A DNA stretch of 64,000 nucleotides from Streptomyces sp. (GTDB lineage Bacteria > Actinomycetota > Actinomycetes > Streptomycetales > Streptomycetaceae), in the NCBI RefSeq assembly GCF_019510245.1, contig NZ_JAEKKT010000121.1:1-64000 (forward strand), read 5' to 3'. Below, piece by piece: positions 25,768-34,383 of this stretch. The notes beneath the pieces were generated by a model, which saw nothing but the letters and a program-made list of their open reading frames with translations, was not told the origin of the DNA and ran no database searches. A program made the position numbers and the translations under genes. Within the stretch, counting starts at the first letter, position 1, and every line of letters starts with the position of its first letter.

Positions 25768-26805
25768 CTACTCCTGCTTCTTGCGCCGCGTCCCGAAGAC
25801 GATCTCGTCCCAGCTCGGCACCGCGGCCCGGCGGCCGGGCCGGACGCCGTCGGCCTCGGCCTGGCGGTCGGTGGCACCGATCAGCCGGTCGCGATGGCTG
25901 CCGACGGAGCGGGGCATGAGGACGTCCGCGTAGGCGGAGCCGGCCGAGGCCGCCGGTGCCGGGGGCTCTTCCGTGACCGGTTCCGCGACGGGCTCCTCCG
26001 TGACCTCCACCGGGCGCTCCGGGACCACCATGTCACCCCGGAAGCTCGGCACCGCCTCCAGCAGGCTGGTCAGCGAGTCGCGTTCGCCGGTCGTCTCCTC
26101 AACCGGTTCGGACGACTGCGCGGGCAGGCTCGGCCGCTCGCGGTCGCGGTCCCCGGAACGGTCCAGCGGACGGTCGCGCGGCAGCCGCGCGATGCGCGGC
26201 ACGAACGGAAAGCTGGGCTCCGGTACGGCGAGGTCGTCGGACTCGCCGATCAGCGAGCGCGCCTCGTCGTCGACCGCCTGGACGAGCCGCCGCGGCGGGT
26301 CGTAGGTCCAGCTCGCCGAGTGCGGTTCGCCCGCGACCCGGTAGACGAGCAGGACCTCCCAGGTGCCGTCGTCGCGGCGCCAGGAGTCCCACTGCACGGT
26401 GTCCTTCTCGGCGCCGCGCAGTACCAGCCGCTCCTGCACGGCCTCGCCGAGCAGTGGCCCGGAGTTCTCGCCGGGCCTGCGGACCGGCGTCTTGCGGGCC
26501 CGCTCGGCCATGAAGGCGCGCTCGGCCAGTACCGGACCCTCGAAGCGCCGCACCCGGTCGACGGGGATCCCGGCGAGCTGCGCGACCTCTTCGGCCGTCG
26601 CGCCCGCTCGTATCCGCGCCTGGATGTCTCGGGGCCGGAGATGGCTCTCGACCTCGATCTCGATCTGGCCGAGCCGGGGCCGGTCGCCGCGTACGGCGGC
26701 ACGGAGCCGTTCGTCGATCGGAAGGGTGTACTCCGTTGAGTCGGCAGCCTTGAGCACCAGCCGTGTGCCGTCATTGGAGACGGCCACGACACGCAGTTCG
26801 GGCAT
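25768..26805 (-). CDS. sepH: Septation protein SepH
   Basis: ATG at 26805 with GGGAGGT four bases upstream gives MPELRVVAVSNDGTRLVL. The 345-residue protein is the actinobacterial DUF3071 protein SepH, which binds FtsZ and promotes Z-ring assembly during sporulation septation. The N-terminal ~170 residues are conserved and include a helix-turn-helix-like segment (TAEEVAQLAGIPVDRVRRFEGPVLAERAFM). The remainder is an acidic, proline-rich linker (VEVTEEPVAEPVTEEPPAPA). It ends in a short conserved C-terminal motif, PSWDEIVFGTRRKK. Length and both termini match the known protein. Confidence 0.93.
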   Translation of the reverse strand: MPELRVVAVSNDGTRLVLKAADSTEYTLPIDERLRAAVRGDRPRLGQIEIEVESHLRPRDIQARIRAGATAEEVAQLAGIPVDRVRRFEGPVLAERAFMAERARKTPVRRPGENSGPLLGEAVQERLVLRGAEKDTVQWDSWRRDDGTWEVLLVYRVAGEPHSASWTYDPPRRLVQAVDDEARSLIGESDDLAVPEPSFPFVPRIARLPRDRPLDRSGDRDRERPSLPAQSSEPVEETTGERDSLTSLLEAVPSFRGDMVVPERPVEVTEEPVAEPVTEEPPAPAASAGSAYADVLMPRSVGSHRDRLIGATDRQAEADGVRPGRRAAVPSWDEIVFGTRRKKQE

Positions 26806-27276
26806 GGGGACCTCCCGGGTGGTGCCTGCCGACGTCACGTGCGTCGCTGCTTCCGCTAGTCGAGTGTGGCCTGCCCGGGTGCAGCCTGCCACAACCTTGC
26901 CGAGTTGCCCGGCGTGTCGGGCGCGGGCCCTGCACCGCCGTTATGGCACGGTTACCTATTCGCAACGCTAAGTGACCAACTCCGTCACCCTGTGCAACTA
27001 GCCCCCTCCCGGCGGTCCTGCAAGGCCTCGGACGCCCTGGCGGGAGACCGGACCCAGGGCTCGCAACAGTACTCCATTCGGGCCACGTGCGTGGATTGGC
27101 GCGCCGCTCAACTTCTGGCAACAACCGCCCCCCGGCCGTTGTTTGCCCGTATCGGGCGATCTTGAACGTGGCGTACTTCACGCAATCCTCAGAAACGGAA
27201 CTAATGGTTTCGTCCGTACGTCCCTTTCTTTTGCAGTCGGTCGAACAAGTGCGGGAAAGGCAGGCAAGGTTCGGGA
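26806..27276. other. Divergent 471-bp intergenic region, sepH / membrane protein
   Basis: Base composition is less GC-rich than its surroundings, and no frame has coding character; the frames that cross it are short and lack ribosome binding sites. It should carry the sepH promoter and that of the rightward membrane protein. No inverted repeat longer than a few bases was noticed. Confidence 0.55.
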
Positions 27277-28089
27277 ATGCGTGAAAGGCCCGGTTCCGGT
27301 GACGAGACCAGTACGGGGGAGGAGGTGAAGGGAAGTTCGAAGCAGATCGACCTCAGCGTCCCCCAGGTCGCGGGCAGTGCGGTGGCCGCGGTGGTGGCCG
27401 CCGAACTCGCGTCCAGCTTCGGGGTGTACGGGACGATCCTCGGCGCCGGAGTCGTCAGCGTGATCGCCACCTGCGGCGGCTCGGTGTTCCAGCACTTCTT
27501 CAGGCGCACCGGCGAACAGTTCCGCGACGCGACGGTGACCGGGGCCAGAACGCCGCGCCCCCAAGAGCAAGCGCCCCCGGCCTCCGGCCGGTTCGGCGAG
27601 GGCACCGTCTACCGCGCCCGGCTCCGGACCCGGCGCCGCCCGCTGGTCGCGGCCGCTCTGGTGTTCACGGTGACCATGGCCGGCATCACGGCCTGCGAAC
27701 TGGTCTCCGGCAACACCTTCGGCGGCGGCGCCGGTACGACGGTCGGCAGCGCGGTCACCGGCCACACCACGTCGTCGGGGCCGTCGGGGCCGTCGGGCTC
27801 GCCGGGCTCCTCCGACGCCAAGAACTCCCCGGGCTCCTCGGGTTCCTCCGGCGCGGACTCCGGCGAGGGTGCGGCCACTTCGCCCACTCCGTCGCCGTCG
27901 CCGTCCTGGGCGGCGACCCGTGCGCCCGGGAGCGAGGGGACCGCCGCACCGTCGCCGAGCGGGTCCGTGAGCGGGGAGCCGAGCACGGCCCCCACGCCCG
28001 ACGGGTCCTCGGCTACTGCCCCAGAACCCTCCGCAGGTAGTCGTTCTGGAACAGCCGATCGGGATCGAGCCGGTCGCGCAGCGCCGTGA
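27277..28089 (+). CDS. Membrane protein with Ser/Pro/Gly-rich extracytoplasmic tail, function unknown
   Basis: I do not recognise a named family. The 270 residues begin MRERPGSGDETSTGEE, preceded by AAGG. VAGSAVAAVVAAELASSFGVYGTILGAGVVSVIATCGGSVFQHFF forms one helical hairpin or long hydrophobic region (~30-75). A basic stretch (RTRRRP) precedes a second membrane segment (LVAAALVFTVTMAGITACELVSG, ~120-145). From ~150 on, the protein is low-complexity Gly/Ser/Pro/Thr, suggesting a disordered tail outside the cell. The 3' end overlaps the convergent lactone oxidase gene by 77 bp, and the final basic residues (RSGTADRDRAGRAAP) derive from that overlap. Confidence 0.65.
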   Translation: MRERPGSGDETSTGEEVKGSSKQIDLSVPQVAGSAVAAVVAAELASSFGVYGTILGAGVVSVIATCGGSVFQHFFRRTGEQFRDATVTGARTPRPQEQAPPASGRFGEGTVYRARLRTRRRPLVAAALVFTVTMAGITACELVSGNTFGGGAGTTVGSAVTGHTTSSGPSGPSGSPGSSDAKNSPGSSGSSGADSGEGAATSPTPSPSPSWAATRAPGSEGTAAPSPSGSVSGEPSTAPTPDGSSATAPEPSAGSRSGTADRDRAGRAAP

Positions 28090-29332
28090 ACTCGCCGAAG
28101 CGCGGGTAGACCCCGGCGAAGTAGTCCGCGTCCCGGGTGTGCACCTTGCCCCAGTGCGGGCGGCCCTCGTGCGCGGTGAAGATGCGTTCGGCGGCGGTGA
28201 AGTACGCCTGGTACGGCGTGCCCCGGAACATGTGCACGGCGACGTAGGCGCTGTCCCGGGCGGACGCGGTGGACAGCGCGATGTCGTCGGCCGGGGCGGT
28301 GCGGACCTCGACCGGGAAGTTGATCCTGAGATCCGAGCGGTCGACCATCGCCCTCAGTTCCCGCAGCGTGTCCACCAAAGCCTCGCGCGGGACGGCGTAC
28401 TCCATCTCCACGAAGCGCACCCGGCGCGGGGACGTGAAGACCTTGTAGGGGATGTCCGTGTAGGTCCGCGCGGACAGCGCCGTGCTGGAGATCCGGGCGA
28501 TCGCCGGTACGACGGCGGGCGCCGCACGGCCGACCAACTGGGCCGCGTGGAAGACGCCGTTGGAGAGGAACTCGTCCTCGAACCAGCCGGCCAGCTGCCC
28601 CACCGGCTGCGGCGGCCCCGCGCTGCGGTTGTTGCGCTTGGTGTTGGTGTTGCCGGTGTGCGGGAACCAGTAGAACTCGAAGTGCTCGTTCTCGGCGTGG
28701 AGCTGGTCGAACTCGGCGAGCACCCGGTCCAGCGGCATCGGCTCCTCACGCGCGGTGAGCAGGAAGACCGGCTCCACCCCGAACGTGATCGCGGTGACGA
28801 TGCCCAGCGCGCCGAGCCCGACCCGCGCGGCCGCGAAGACCTCCGGATTCTCCTTCTCGGAACAGGTGAGCACCGAGCCGTCCGCGGTGACCAGTTCGAG
28901 TTCCCTGATCTGCGCGGCCAGCGACGCCGACTCGCGGCCGGTGCCGTGGGTGCCGGTGCTGGTGGCCCCGGAGACCGTCTGCTCCATGATGTCGCCCATG
29001 TTGGTCAGCGACAGGCCCTCACGGGCCAGGGCCACATTGAGCCTCTTGAGCGGGGTGCCGGCCTCGACCGTGACGGTCATGGCCTTACGGTCGATGTCGC
29101 GTATGCCGGTCAGCAGCTGAGGGCGGACCGAGACGCCGTCGGTCGCGGCGATCGAGGTGAAGGAGTGGCCGCTGCCGACCGCCTTCACCTTCAGGCCGTC
29201 CTCGGCCGCCTGCCGTACGGCCGCCGCCAGCTCGTCCACGGAGGCGGGCATGACCTCCCGCGCGGGGCGGACGGTGACGTTCCCTCCCCAGTTACGCCAC
29301 GTGCCGCTCTTCCCGCTCGCTGTACTGCTCAA
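28013..29332 (-). CDS. FAD-linked sugar-lactone oxidase (D-arabinono/L-gulono-1,4-lactone oxidase family)
   Basis: A TTG at 29332 with GGGGAGG five bases upstream is the best start; the upstream frame is a shadow of the transporter gene. The 439 residues are a VAO/PCMH-family flavoenzyme. The flavin region is VKAVGSGHSFTSIAATDGV, where the His after GSG is the usual covalent FAD attachment site. THGTGRESASLAAQIRELELVTADG is the second part of the FAD domain. The ALO-type C-terminal region includes the characteristic HWGKVHT and a terminal LFQNDYLRRVLG. It oxidises an aldonolactone or alditol with O2. The start lies inside the end of the MFS gene (41-bp overlap), so the two are cotranscribed. 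Confidence 0.9.
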   Translation of the reverse strand: MSSTASGKSGTWRNWGGNVTVRPAREVMPASVDELAAAVRQAAEDGLKVKAVGSGHSFTSIAATDGVSVRPQLLTGIRDIDRKAMTVTVEAGTPLKRLNVALAREGLSLTNMGDIMEQTVSGATSTGTHGTGRESASLAAQIRELELVTADGSVLTCSEKENPEVFAAARVGLGALGIVTAITFGVEPVFLLTAREEPMPLDRVLAEFDQLHAENEHFEFYWFPHTGNTNTKRNNRSAGPPQPVGQLAGWFEDEFLSNGVFHAAQLVGRAAPAVVPAIARISSTALSARTYTDIPYKVFTSPRRVRFVEMEYAVPREALVDTLRELRAMVDRSDLRINFPVEVRTAPADDIALSTASARDSAYVAVHMFRGTPYQAYFTAAERIFTAHEGRPHWGKVHTRDADYFAGVYPRFGEFTALRDRLDPDRLFQNDYLRRVLGQ

Positions 29333-30530
29333 CGGTGCCTCCCCGACCCGTGACCGGCCTGCTGAGCCGGCGGTACCCGAGGAAACCGACCGCGACCGCG
29401 ACGGCCCCGGACACGGCCGGAACCCCGTACCCGGCACGGGCGCCGGCCGCGTCGATCACCCAGCCGGCGACCGAGGAGCCGAGCGCCACCCCGACCGCGA
29501 GGCCGGTGCTCACCCAGGTCATGCCCTCGGTGAGCTTCGCGCGAGGTACGTGCTTTTCGATGAGGGACATCGTCGTGATCATCGTCGGTGCGATGGACAG
29601 GCCCGCAACGAACAGCGCCACGGCCAGAAGCGGCAAGTTTCCGACCAGTAGGAGGGGGATCATACTCACGGCCATCGCGCATATGCCCAGCAGCCACCTG
29701 CGTTCCGGCCTCCCCGCGAACCTCATGAGCCCGAAGACCGCTCCGGCCACGCAGGAACCCGCCGCGTACAGCGCCAGGACGACGCTGGAGGCGCCCTTGT
29801 GGCCGCGTTCGTCGGCGAAGGCGACGGTCACCACGTCCACGGCCCCGAAGATCGCCCCGGTGGCCACGAAGGTCGCCACCAGCACCTGGAGGCCGGGCGC
29901 CCGCAGCGCCGAACCGCCGCCGTGGTGCCCGCGCGGGTGCGGCGCGGGCTCGGTGGCCCGCTGGGCGGTCAGCCAGAAGACGCCGGCGGCGAGGAAACCG
30001 GCGGCCAGCAGCGGGCCCGCCTCCGGGAACCAGGTCGTGGACAGGCCGATGGAGAGGATCGGCCCGAAGATGAAGCAGACCTCGTCGACGACCGACTCGA
30101 ACGAGTAGGCGGTGTGCAGCTGCGGGGTGCCCCGGTAGAGGGCGGCCCAGCGGGCCCGGATCATCGCGCCCAGGCTCGGCACCGCGCCGATCCCGGCGGC
30201 GCACACGAACAGCACCCAGTCCGGCCACCCGTAGTGCGCCGCGAACAGCAGCCCGGCCGCCGCCGCGAGCGCGAGCAGGGTCGCGGGGCGCAGGACGCGG
30301 CGCTGGCCGTGCAGGTCGACCAGCCGGGACACCTGCGGCCCGATCGCCGCCGCGGACAGCGCGATGGTGGCCGACAGCGCGCCCGCGAGCCCGTACCGCC
30401 CGCTGAGCTGGGAGATCATGGTCACCACGCCGATGCCCATCATGGACAGCGGCATCCGGCCGACGAAGCCCGCGGCGGAGAAGCCCTTGCTGCCGGGGGC
30501 GGCGAACAGAGCACGGTAGGGGCTGGGCAC
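29292..30530 (-). CDS. MFS transporter (12 TM)
   Basis: GTG at 30530 with CGGAGA upstream gives a 412-residue protein. It has about 12 membrane segments and MFS signatures: [50 protein letters not shown], and [16 protein letters not shown]. The closest general group is the sugar-efflux or uncharacterised MFS proteins common in actinobacteria. It is translationally linked to the downstream sugar-lactone oxidase, so the pair may handle a sugar acid, though the substrate is unknown. The hemH promoter region lies divergently upstream (164 bp). Confidence 0.85.
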   Translation of the reverse strand: MPSPYRALFAAPGSKGFSAAGFVGRMPLSMMGIGVVTMISQLSGRYGLAGALSATIALSAAAIGPQVSRLVDLHGQRRVLRPATLLALAAAAGLLFAAHYGWPDWVLFVCAAGIGAVPSLGAMIRARWAALYRGTPQLHTAYSFESVVDEVCFIFGPILSIGLSTTWFPEAGPLLAAGFLAAGVFWLTAQRATEPAPHPRGHHGGGSALRAPGLQVLVATFVATGAIFGAVDVVTVAFADERGHKGASSVVLALYAAGSCVAGAVFGLMRFAGRPERRWLLGICAMAVSMIPLLLVGNLPLLAVALFVAGLSIAPTMITTMSLIEKHVPRAKLTEGMTWVSTGLAVGVALGSSVAGWVIDAAGARAGYGVPAVSGAVAVAVGFLGYRRLSRPVTGRGGTVEQYSEREERHVA

Positions 30531-30694
30531 GGGAATCTCCGACGGCTGAGCTGAGTAAGGCGCGATTGCGGCTGATACAGCTTACGAGTGAGGTCACCCG
30601 GATGCACCCGCCGAGTGCCGGGGATAAACCTCCCGAATCCGACTCTTCACGCTCCTGTTTCCGGGCCTTCAGTGCCGGGTGGCAGGATCGGCTC

Positions 30695-31822
30695 ATGTCA
30701 GACGCGCTCGATGCCACCCCCTACGACGCCCTGCTCCTGCTCTCCTTCGGCGGCCCGGAAGGCCCGGACGACGTGGTCCCGTTCCTGGAGAACGTGACGC
30801 GCGGGCGCGGTATCCCGAAGGAACGCCTCAAGGAAGTCGGGCAGCACTACTTCCTGTTCGGCGGGGTCAGCCCGATCAACGACCAGAACCGCGCCCTGCT
30901 GGACGCCCTGCGCAAGGACTTCGCCGAGCACGGCCTGGACCTGCCGATCTACTGGGGCAACCGCAACTGGGCGCCGTACCTGACGGACACCCTGCGCGAG
31001 ATGGTCGCCGACGGCCGCCGCCGCATCCTGGTGCTCGCCACCAGCGCCTACGCCTCCTACTCGGGCTGCCGGCAGTACCGCGAGAACCTGGCGGACTCGC
31101 TGGCCGCGCTGGCGGCCGAGGGCCTCGAACCGCCCAGGATCGACAAGCTGCGGCACTACTTCAACCACCCCGGCTTCCTCGACCCGATGATCGACGGAGT
31201 GCTGGCATCCCTCGCCGACCTCCCCGAGGGCGTCCGCGCGGGCGCCCACATCGCCTTCACCACGCACTCCGTCCCGACCGCCGCCGCCGACACCTCCGGC
31301 CCGGTGGAGGCGCACGGCGAGGGCGGCGCGTACGTCGAGGAGCACCTGGACGTGGCCGAGCTGATCGCCACCGCGGTCCGCGAGCGCACCGGCGTCGACC
31401 ACCCCTGGCGGCTCGTCTACCAGTCCCGTTCCGGCGCCCCCCAGATCCCGTGGCTGGAGCCGGACATCTGCGACCACCTGGAGGCGCTGCACGGCGCCGG
31501 GGTCCCGGCCGTCGTCATGGCACCCATCGGCTTCGTCTCCGACCACATGGAGGTCCTCTACGACCTCGACACGGAGGCCACGGCCAAGGCCGCGGAGCTG
31601 GGCCTTCCGGTACGGCGGTCCGCGACCGTCGGGGACGACCCGCGGTTCGCCGCCGCGATCCGCGAGCTGGTCCTGGAGCGCGCCGCCAAGGAGAGCGGGC
31701 GTGAGGTCACGCCGTGCGCCCTGGGCGCGCTCGGCGCGAGCCACGACGTCTGCCCGGTCGGCTGCTGCCCGGCCCGCGCCCCCCGCCCGGCCGCGGCCGG
31801 TGCCGACAGCCCCTACGCGTGA
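30695..31822 (+). CDS. hemH: Coproporphyrin/protoporphyrin ferrochelatase
   Basis: The enzyme inserts Fe2+ into the porphyrin ring late in heme synthesis; in actinobacteria the substrate is coproporphyrin III (enzyme also called CpfC). ATG at 30695 starts [27 protein letters not shown], the typical N-terminus. The catalytic histidine is in AFTTHSVP, and [15 protein letters not shown] and [18 protein letters not shown] are signature segments. The C-terminus carries [19 protein letters not shown], a cysteine cluster consistent with the [2Fe-2S] site of actinobacterial ferrochelatases. The monophosphatase gene follows after 8 bp. Confidence 0.95.
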   Translation: MSDALDATPYDALLLLSFGGPEGPDDVVPFLENVTRGRGIPKERLKEVGQHYFLFGGVSPINDQNRALLDALRKDFAEHGLDLPIYWGNRNWAPYLTDTLREMVADGRRRILVLATSAYASYSGCRQYRENLADSLAALAAEGLEPPRIDKLRHYFNHPGFLDPMIDGVLASLADLPEGVRAGAHIAFTTHSVPTAAADTSGPVEAHGEGGAYVEEHLDVAELIATAVRERTGVDHPWRLVYQSRSGAPQIPWLEPDICDHLEALHGAGVPAVVMAPIGFVSDHMEVLYDLDTEATAKAAELGLPVRRSATVGDDPRFAAAIRELVLERAAKESGREVTPCALGALGASHDVCPVGCCPARAPRPAAAGADSPYA

Positions 31823-31830
31823 GGAACCCC

Positions 31831-32646
31831 GTGACCGACGCCCTGCACACGGACCTGCTGGACCTCGCCCGGGAGGCGGCCGCCCGTGCGGGCAGGCTGC
31901 TGCGGGACGGCCGCCCGGCCGACCTCGCCGTGGCCCGGACCAAGTCCAGCCCGATCGACGTCGTGACCGAGATGGACATCGCGGCGGAGAAGCTGATCAC
32001 CGACCTGATCGCCGGTCGCCGTCCCGACGACGGCTTCCTCGGCGAGGAGGGCGCGTCGACGCAGGGCACGAGCGGCGTGCGCTGGGTGATCGACCCCCTC
32101 GACGGCACGGTCAACTACCTGTACGGGCTGCCGACCTGGGCGGTCTCCATCGCCGCCGAGCAGGACGGGGAGACGGTGGTCGGCGTCGTGGCGGCCCCGA
32201 TGCGCGGCGAGACGTACCACGCGGTGCGCGGCGGCGGGGCCTGGGCGACCGGGGCCTGGGAGGGCGAGCGCGAGCTGCGCTGCCGCCCGGCACCGCCGCT
32301 GGACCAGGCGCTGGTGTCGACCGGCTTCAACTACGTCACCGCCGTCCGCACCCACCAGGCCGAGGTCGCGGCCCGGCTGATCCCGCTGCTCCGCGACGTC
32401 CGGCGCAGCGGGTCGGCGGCGATCGACCTGTGCGACCTTGCCTGCGGCCGGCTGGACGGGTACTACGAGCGCGGGCTGAACGCGTGGGACTGGGGGGCCG
32501 GGGACCTGATCGCCCGCGAGGCCGGCGCCCGCACCGGTGGACGCCCCGGAGCGCCCCTCTCCCGCGACCTGACGGTCGCCGGCCCCCCCGGCGTCTTCGA
32601 GCCCCTCCAGCGCCTCCTGGAGGACTTCGGAGCATGGCACGACTGA
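31831..32646 (+). CDS. Inositol monophosphatase family protein
   Basis: GTG at 31831 with GAGGA five bases upstream begins VTDALHTDLLDLAREAAARAG. The 271 residues contain the Mg2+-binding motifs of the Li+-sensitive phosphatase family: GEEG (FLGEEGAS), DPLDGTVNYLYGLPTW and WDWGAGDLIAREAGA. It hydrolyses myo-inositol phosphate or a related sugar phosphate, and in actinobacteria can feed phosphatidylinositol and mycothiol pathways. It is probably cotranscribed with hemH (8 bp gap). The equivalent M. tuberculosis gene (suhB) has the same dut-region neighbours. Confidence 0.92.
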   Translation: MTDALHTDLLDLAREAAARAGRLLRDGRPADLAVARTKSSPIDVVTEMDIAAEKLITDLIAGRRPDDGFLGEEGASTQGTSGVRWVIDPLDGTVNYLYGLPTWAVSIAAEQDGETVVGVVAAPMRGETYHAVRGGGAWATGAWEGERELRCRPAPPLDQALVSTGFNYVTAVRTHQAEVAARLIPLLRDVRRSGSAAIDLCDLACGRLDGYYERGLNAWDWGAGDLIAREAGARTGGRPGAPLSRDLTVAGPPGVFEPLQRLLEDFGAWHD

Positions 32647-33076
32647 GCCACGCCGCACGCCCGGACGGAGGGGGTTCCGGACCGCCGGTCACCGCCGCGC
32701 CGGCCGAGCGCCGGTGCGGCGGGCGGCGGTCGCCGGTGGTGGAGCCGATTCGGCGATGGGGGAGCCGGCAGGAGTACGTGGTGGGGTGGGCGGGCCCCGC
32801 CGGTCACGGCCGTGACGGCTGAGCGCCGTTGGCGGGAAGAGATCGGCGGGGGAGCCCGGTCGGGCAGTGGGCCCGCAAGGGCGGTCGCCGGCGTGGACGG
32901 GCCGGGGCTCCGGGCGCCGTGCGGACACCTCTCCGCGGTCTCCCCGGGAGCTTCGAAACCCTGCTCGGAGATCGGGTGCCGTCGTACCGAGCACCGGCGT
33001 GCTGCCGCGAAAAAGATCTCGTCCCTGCCGCCGACAGGAATCGAACGCGGTAGCGGGGGAAGGGATCAGGTACGAG
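32647..33076. other. 430-bp intergenic region after the monophosphatase gene
   Basis: No gene is supported here. Long open frames on both strands lack ribosome binding sites and recognisable protein segments. A short stretch near 33031-33050 superficially resembles a tRNA T-arm in reverse but cannot be folded into a tRNA. The region ends in the hairpin at 33077. Confidence 0.55.
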
Positions 33077-33109
33077 CAGGGCCCCGGCGCTGGATTCGCC
33101 GGGGCCCTG
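33077..33109. terminator. 13-bp hairpin terminator
   Basis: CAGGGCCCCGGCG and its exact complement flank a 7-base loop and are followed by TTCTCGT. It lies 27 bp beyond the stop of the leftward small gene and downstream of the rightward hemH unit, so it can serve both. Confidence 0.85.
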
Positions 33110-33136
33110 TTCTCGTGGTGCGGTGTTGCGGGTCTG

Positions 33137-33310
33137 TCAGACGCTGGTCGCGCCGACTTCCACACCGTGTTCGGCTGCGAGGCGGCGCAGGTCGTCGAGC
33201 TCGGCCTGCTCCACTTCGACGAGGAAGTCGTCACCCTCGTCACGAGCCCGGGTGATGTCGGACTCGGTCGCCTTTATGCGCTGCAGAAGTCCTGCGGTGA
33301 ATGCGTCCAT
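33137..33310 (-). CDS. Small conserved coiled-coil protein (57 aa), function unknown
   Basis: ATG at 33310 is preceded by GAGGGGGC with a 5-base gap. The product begins MDAFTAGLLQRIKATESDI and is highly charged and helical (ARDEGDDFLVEVEQAELDDLRRLAAEHGVEV), consistent with a single amphipathic or coiled-coil helix pair. I recall similar short proteins in other Streptomyces at this position next to cutRS, but no function. The upstream part of the open frame (to 33661) has no coding character, so the short start is favoured. Confidence 0.7.
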   Translation of the reverse strand: MDAFTAGLLQRIKATESDITRARDEGDDFLVEVEQAELDDLRRLAAEHGVEVGATSV

Positions 33311-33729
33311 GCTGCGCCCCCTCGTCCTGGGTCGTGGGTCGGTGGCACGGGGGTGTGCCGTTCGGGAGGGGCGATCACGTCTCTCGCGGGTGCCCAGCGC
33401 TGCCCTGCTGGGCGGCGACGGTGCCGGACACCCCCATCGTCCACTCTGCTGTAGCGGCGGTGTACGTACCGCATGGTGCTGCGGCACATGCAGAGCGTGA
33501 TCGCGGGGTGTACATGCCGTCCTCCCCCCGCTCCTCTCCGTGGAAACCTCAACCGCAGGAGAAAATCCCGCATTCCCGCCCGGCGGCCTCGGATCCGGCT
33601 GCCCGGGCCCCTGTCTTACTGCCGACTTATGGCCGAAAAGGGCAGGATGGAGGTCACACATCCCATGAAGACCCCTGCCCGGGTGCGCCGGTGCGCGCTA
33701 CGCGGGTGGACAGCGGAAGGACAAGCGAC
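33311..33729. other. 419-bp divergent region, small protein gene / cutR
   Basis: No gene is apparent. A perfect 8-bp palindrome GTACGTAC near 33460 and a related GTGTACATGC near 33511 are the only repeated features noticed; they could belong to an operator. The region should contain the cutR promoter. Confidence 0.5.
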
Positions 33730-34383
33730 GTGCGCGTACTCGTCGTCGAGGACGAGCAACTGCTCGCCGATGCGGTGGCCACCGGACTGCGCCGGGAGGC
33801 CATGGCCGTCGACGTCGTGTACGACGGTGCGGCCGCCCTGGAGCGCATCGGCGTCAACGACTACGACGTGGTCGTCCTCGACCGCGACCTCCCCCTCGTG
33901 CACGGCGACGACGTCTGCCGCAAGATCGTCGAGCTCGGCATGGCCACCCGCGTGCTGATGCTGACCGCCTCCGGCGACGTCAGCGACCGCGTCGAGGGAC
34001 TGGAGATCGGCGCCGACGACTATCTCCCCAAGCCCTTCGCGTTCAGCGAGCTCATCGCGCGCGTGCGCGCCCTGGGCCGCCGTACCAGCGTGCCGCTGCC
34101 GCCCGTCCTGGAGCGCGCCGGCATCAAGCTCGACCCGAACCGCCGCGAGGTCTTCCGCGACGGCAAGGAGGTCCAGCTCGCGCCGAAGGAGTTCGCGGTG
34201 CTGGAGGTGCTGATGCGCAGCGAGGGCGCCGTGGTCTCGGCCGAGCAGCTCCTGGAGAAGGCGTGGGACGAGAACACCGACCCCTTCACCAACGTCGTGC
34301 GCGTGACCGTGATGACCCTGCGCCGCAAGCTGGGCGAGCCCCCGGTGATCGTCACCGTCCCCGGCTCGGGTTACCGGATCTGA
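33730..34383 (+). CDS. cutR: Response regulator CutR (OmpR/PhoB family)
   Basis: GTG at 33730 has AAGGA eight bases upstream and gives 217 residues, the known CutR length. The receiver domain (1-115) has acidic pocket VEDE, phospho-acceptor Asp in VVLDRDLPL and Lys in YLPKPF. The C-terminal winged helix (125-217) ends MTLRRKLGEPPVIVTVPGSGYRI. CutRS was first described in S. lividans as affecting actinorhodin production and is now linked to envelope or secretion stress. The stop overlaps the cutS start (TGATGA). Confidence 0.94.
   Translation: MRVLVVEDEQLLADAVATGLRREAMAVDVVYDGAAALERIGVNDYDVVVLDRDLPLVHGDDVCRKIVELGMATRVLMLTASGDVSDRVEGLEIGADDYLPKPFAFSELIARVRALGRRTSVPLPPVLERAGIKLDPNRREVFRDGKEVQLAPKEFAVLEVLMRSEGAVVSAEQLLEKAWDENTDPFTNVVRVTVMTLRRKLGEPPVIVTVPGSGYRI

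Noticed and set aside
33031..33050. Possible tRNA on the minus strand (ACAGGAATCGAACGC resembles a reversed T-arm)
   Set aside because: The flanking bases do not pair to form the T stem, and no acceptor, anticodon or D stem could be assembled.
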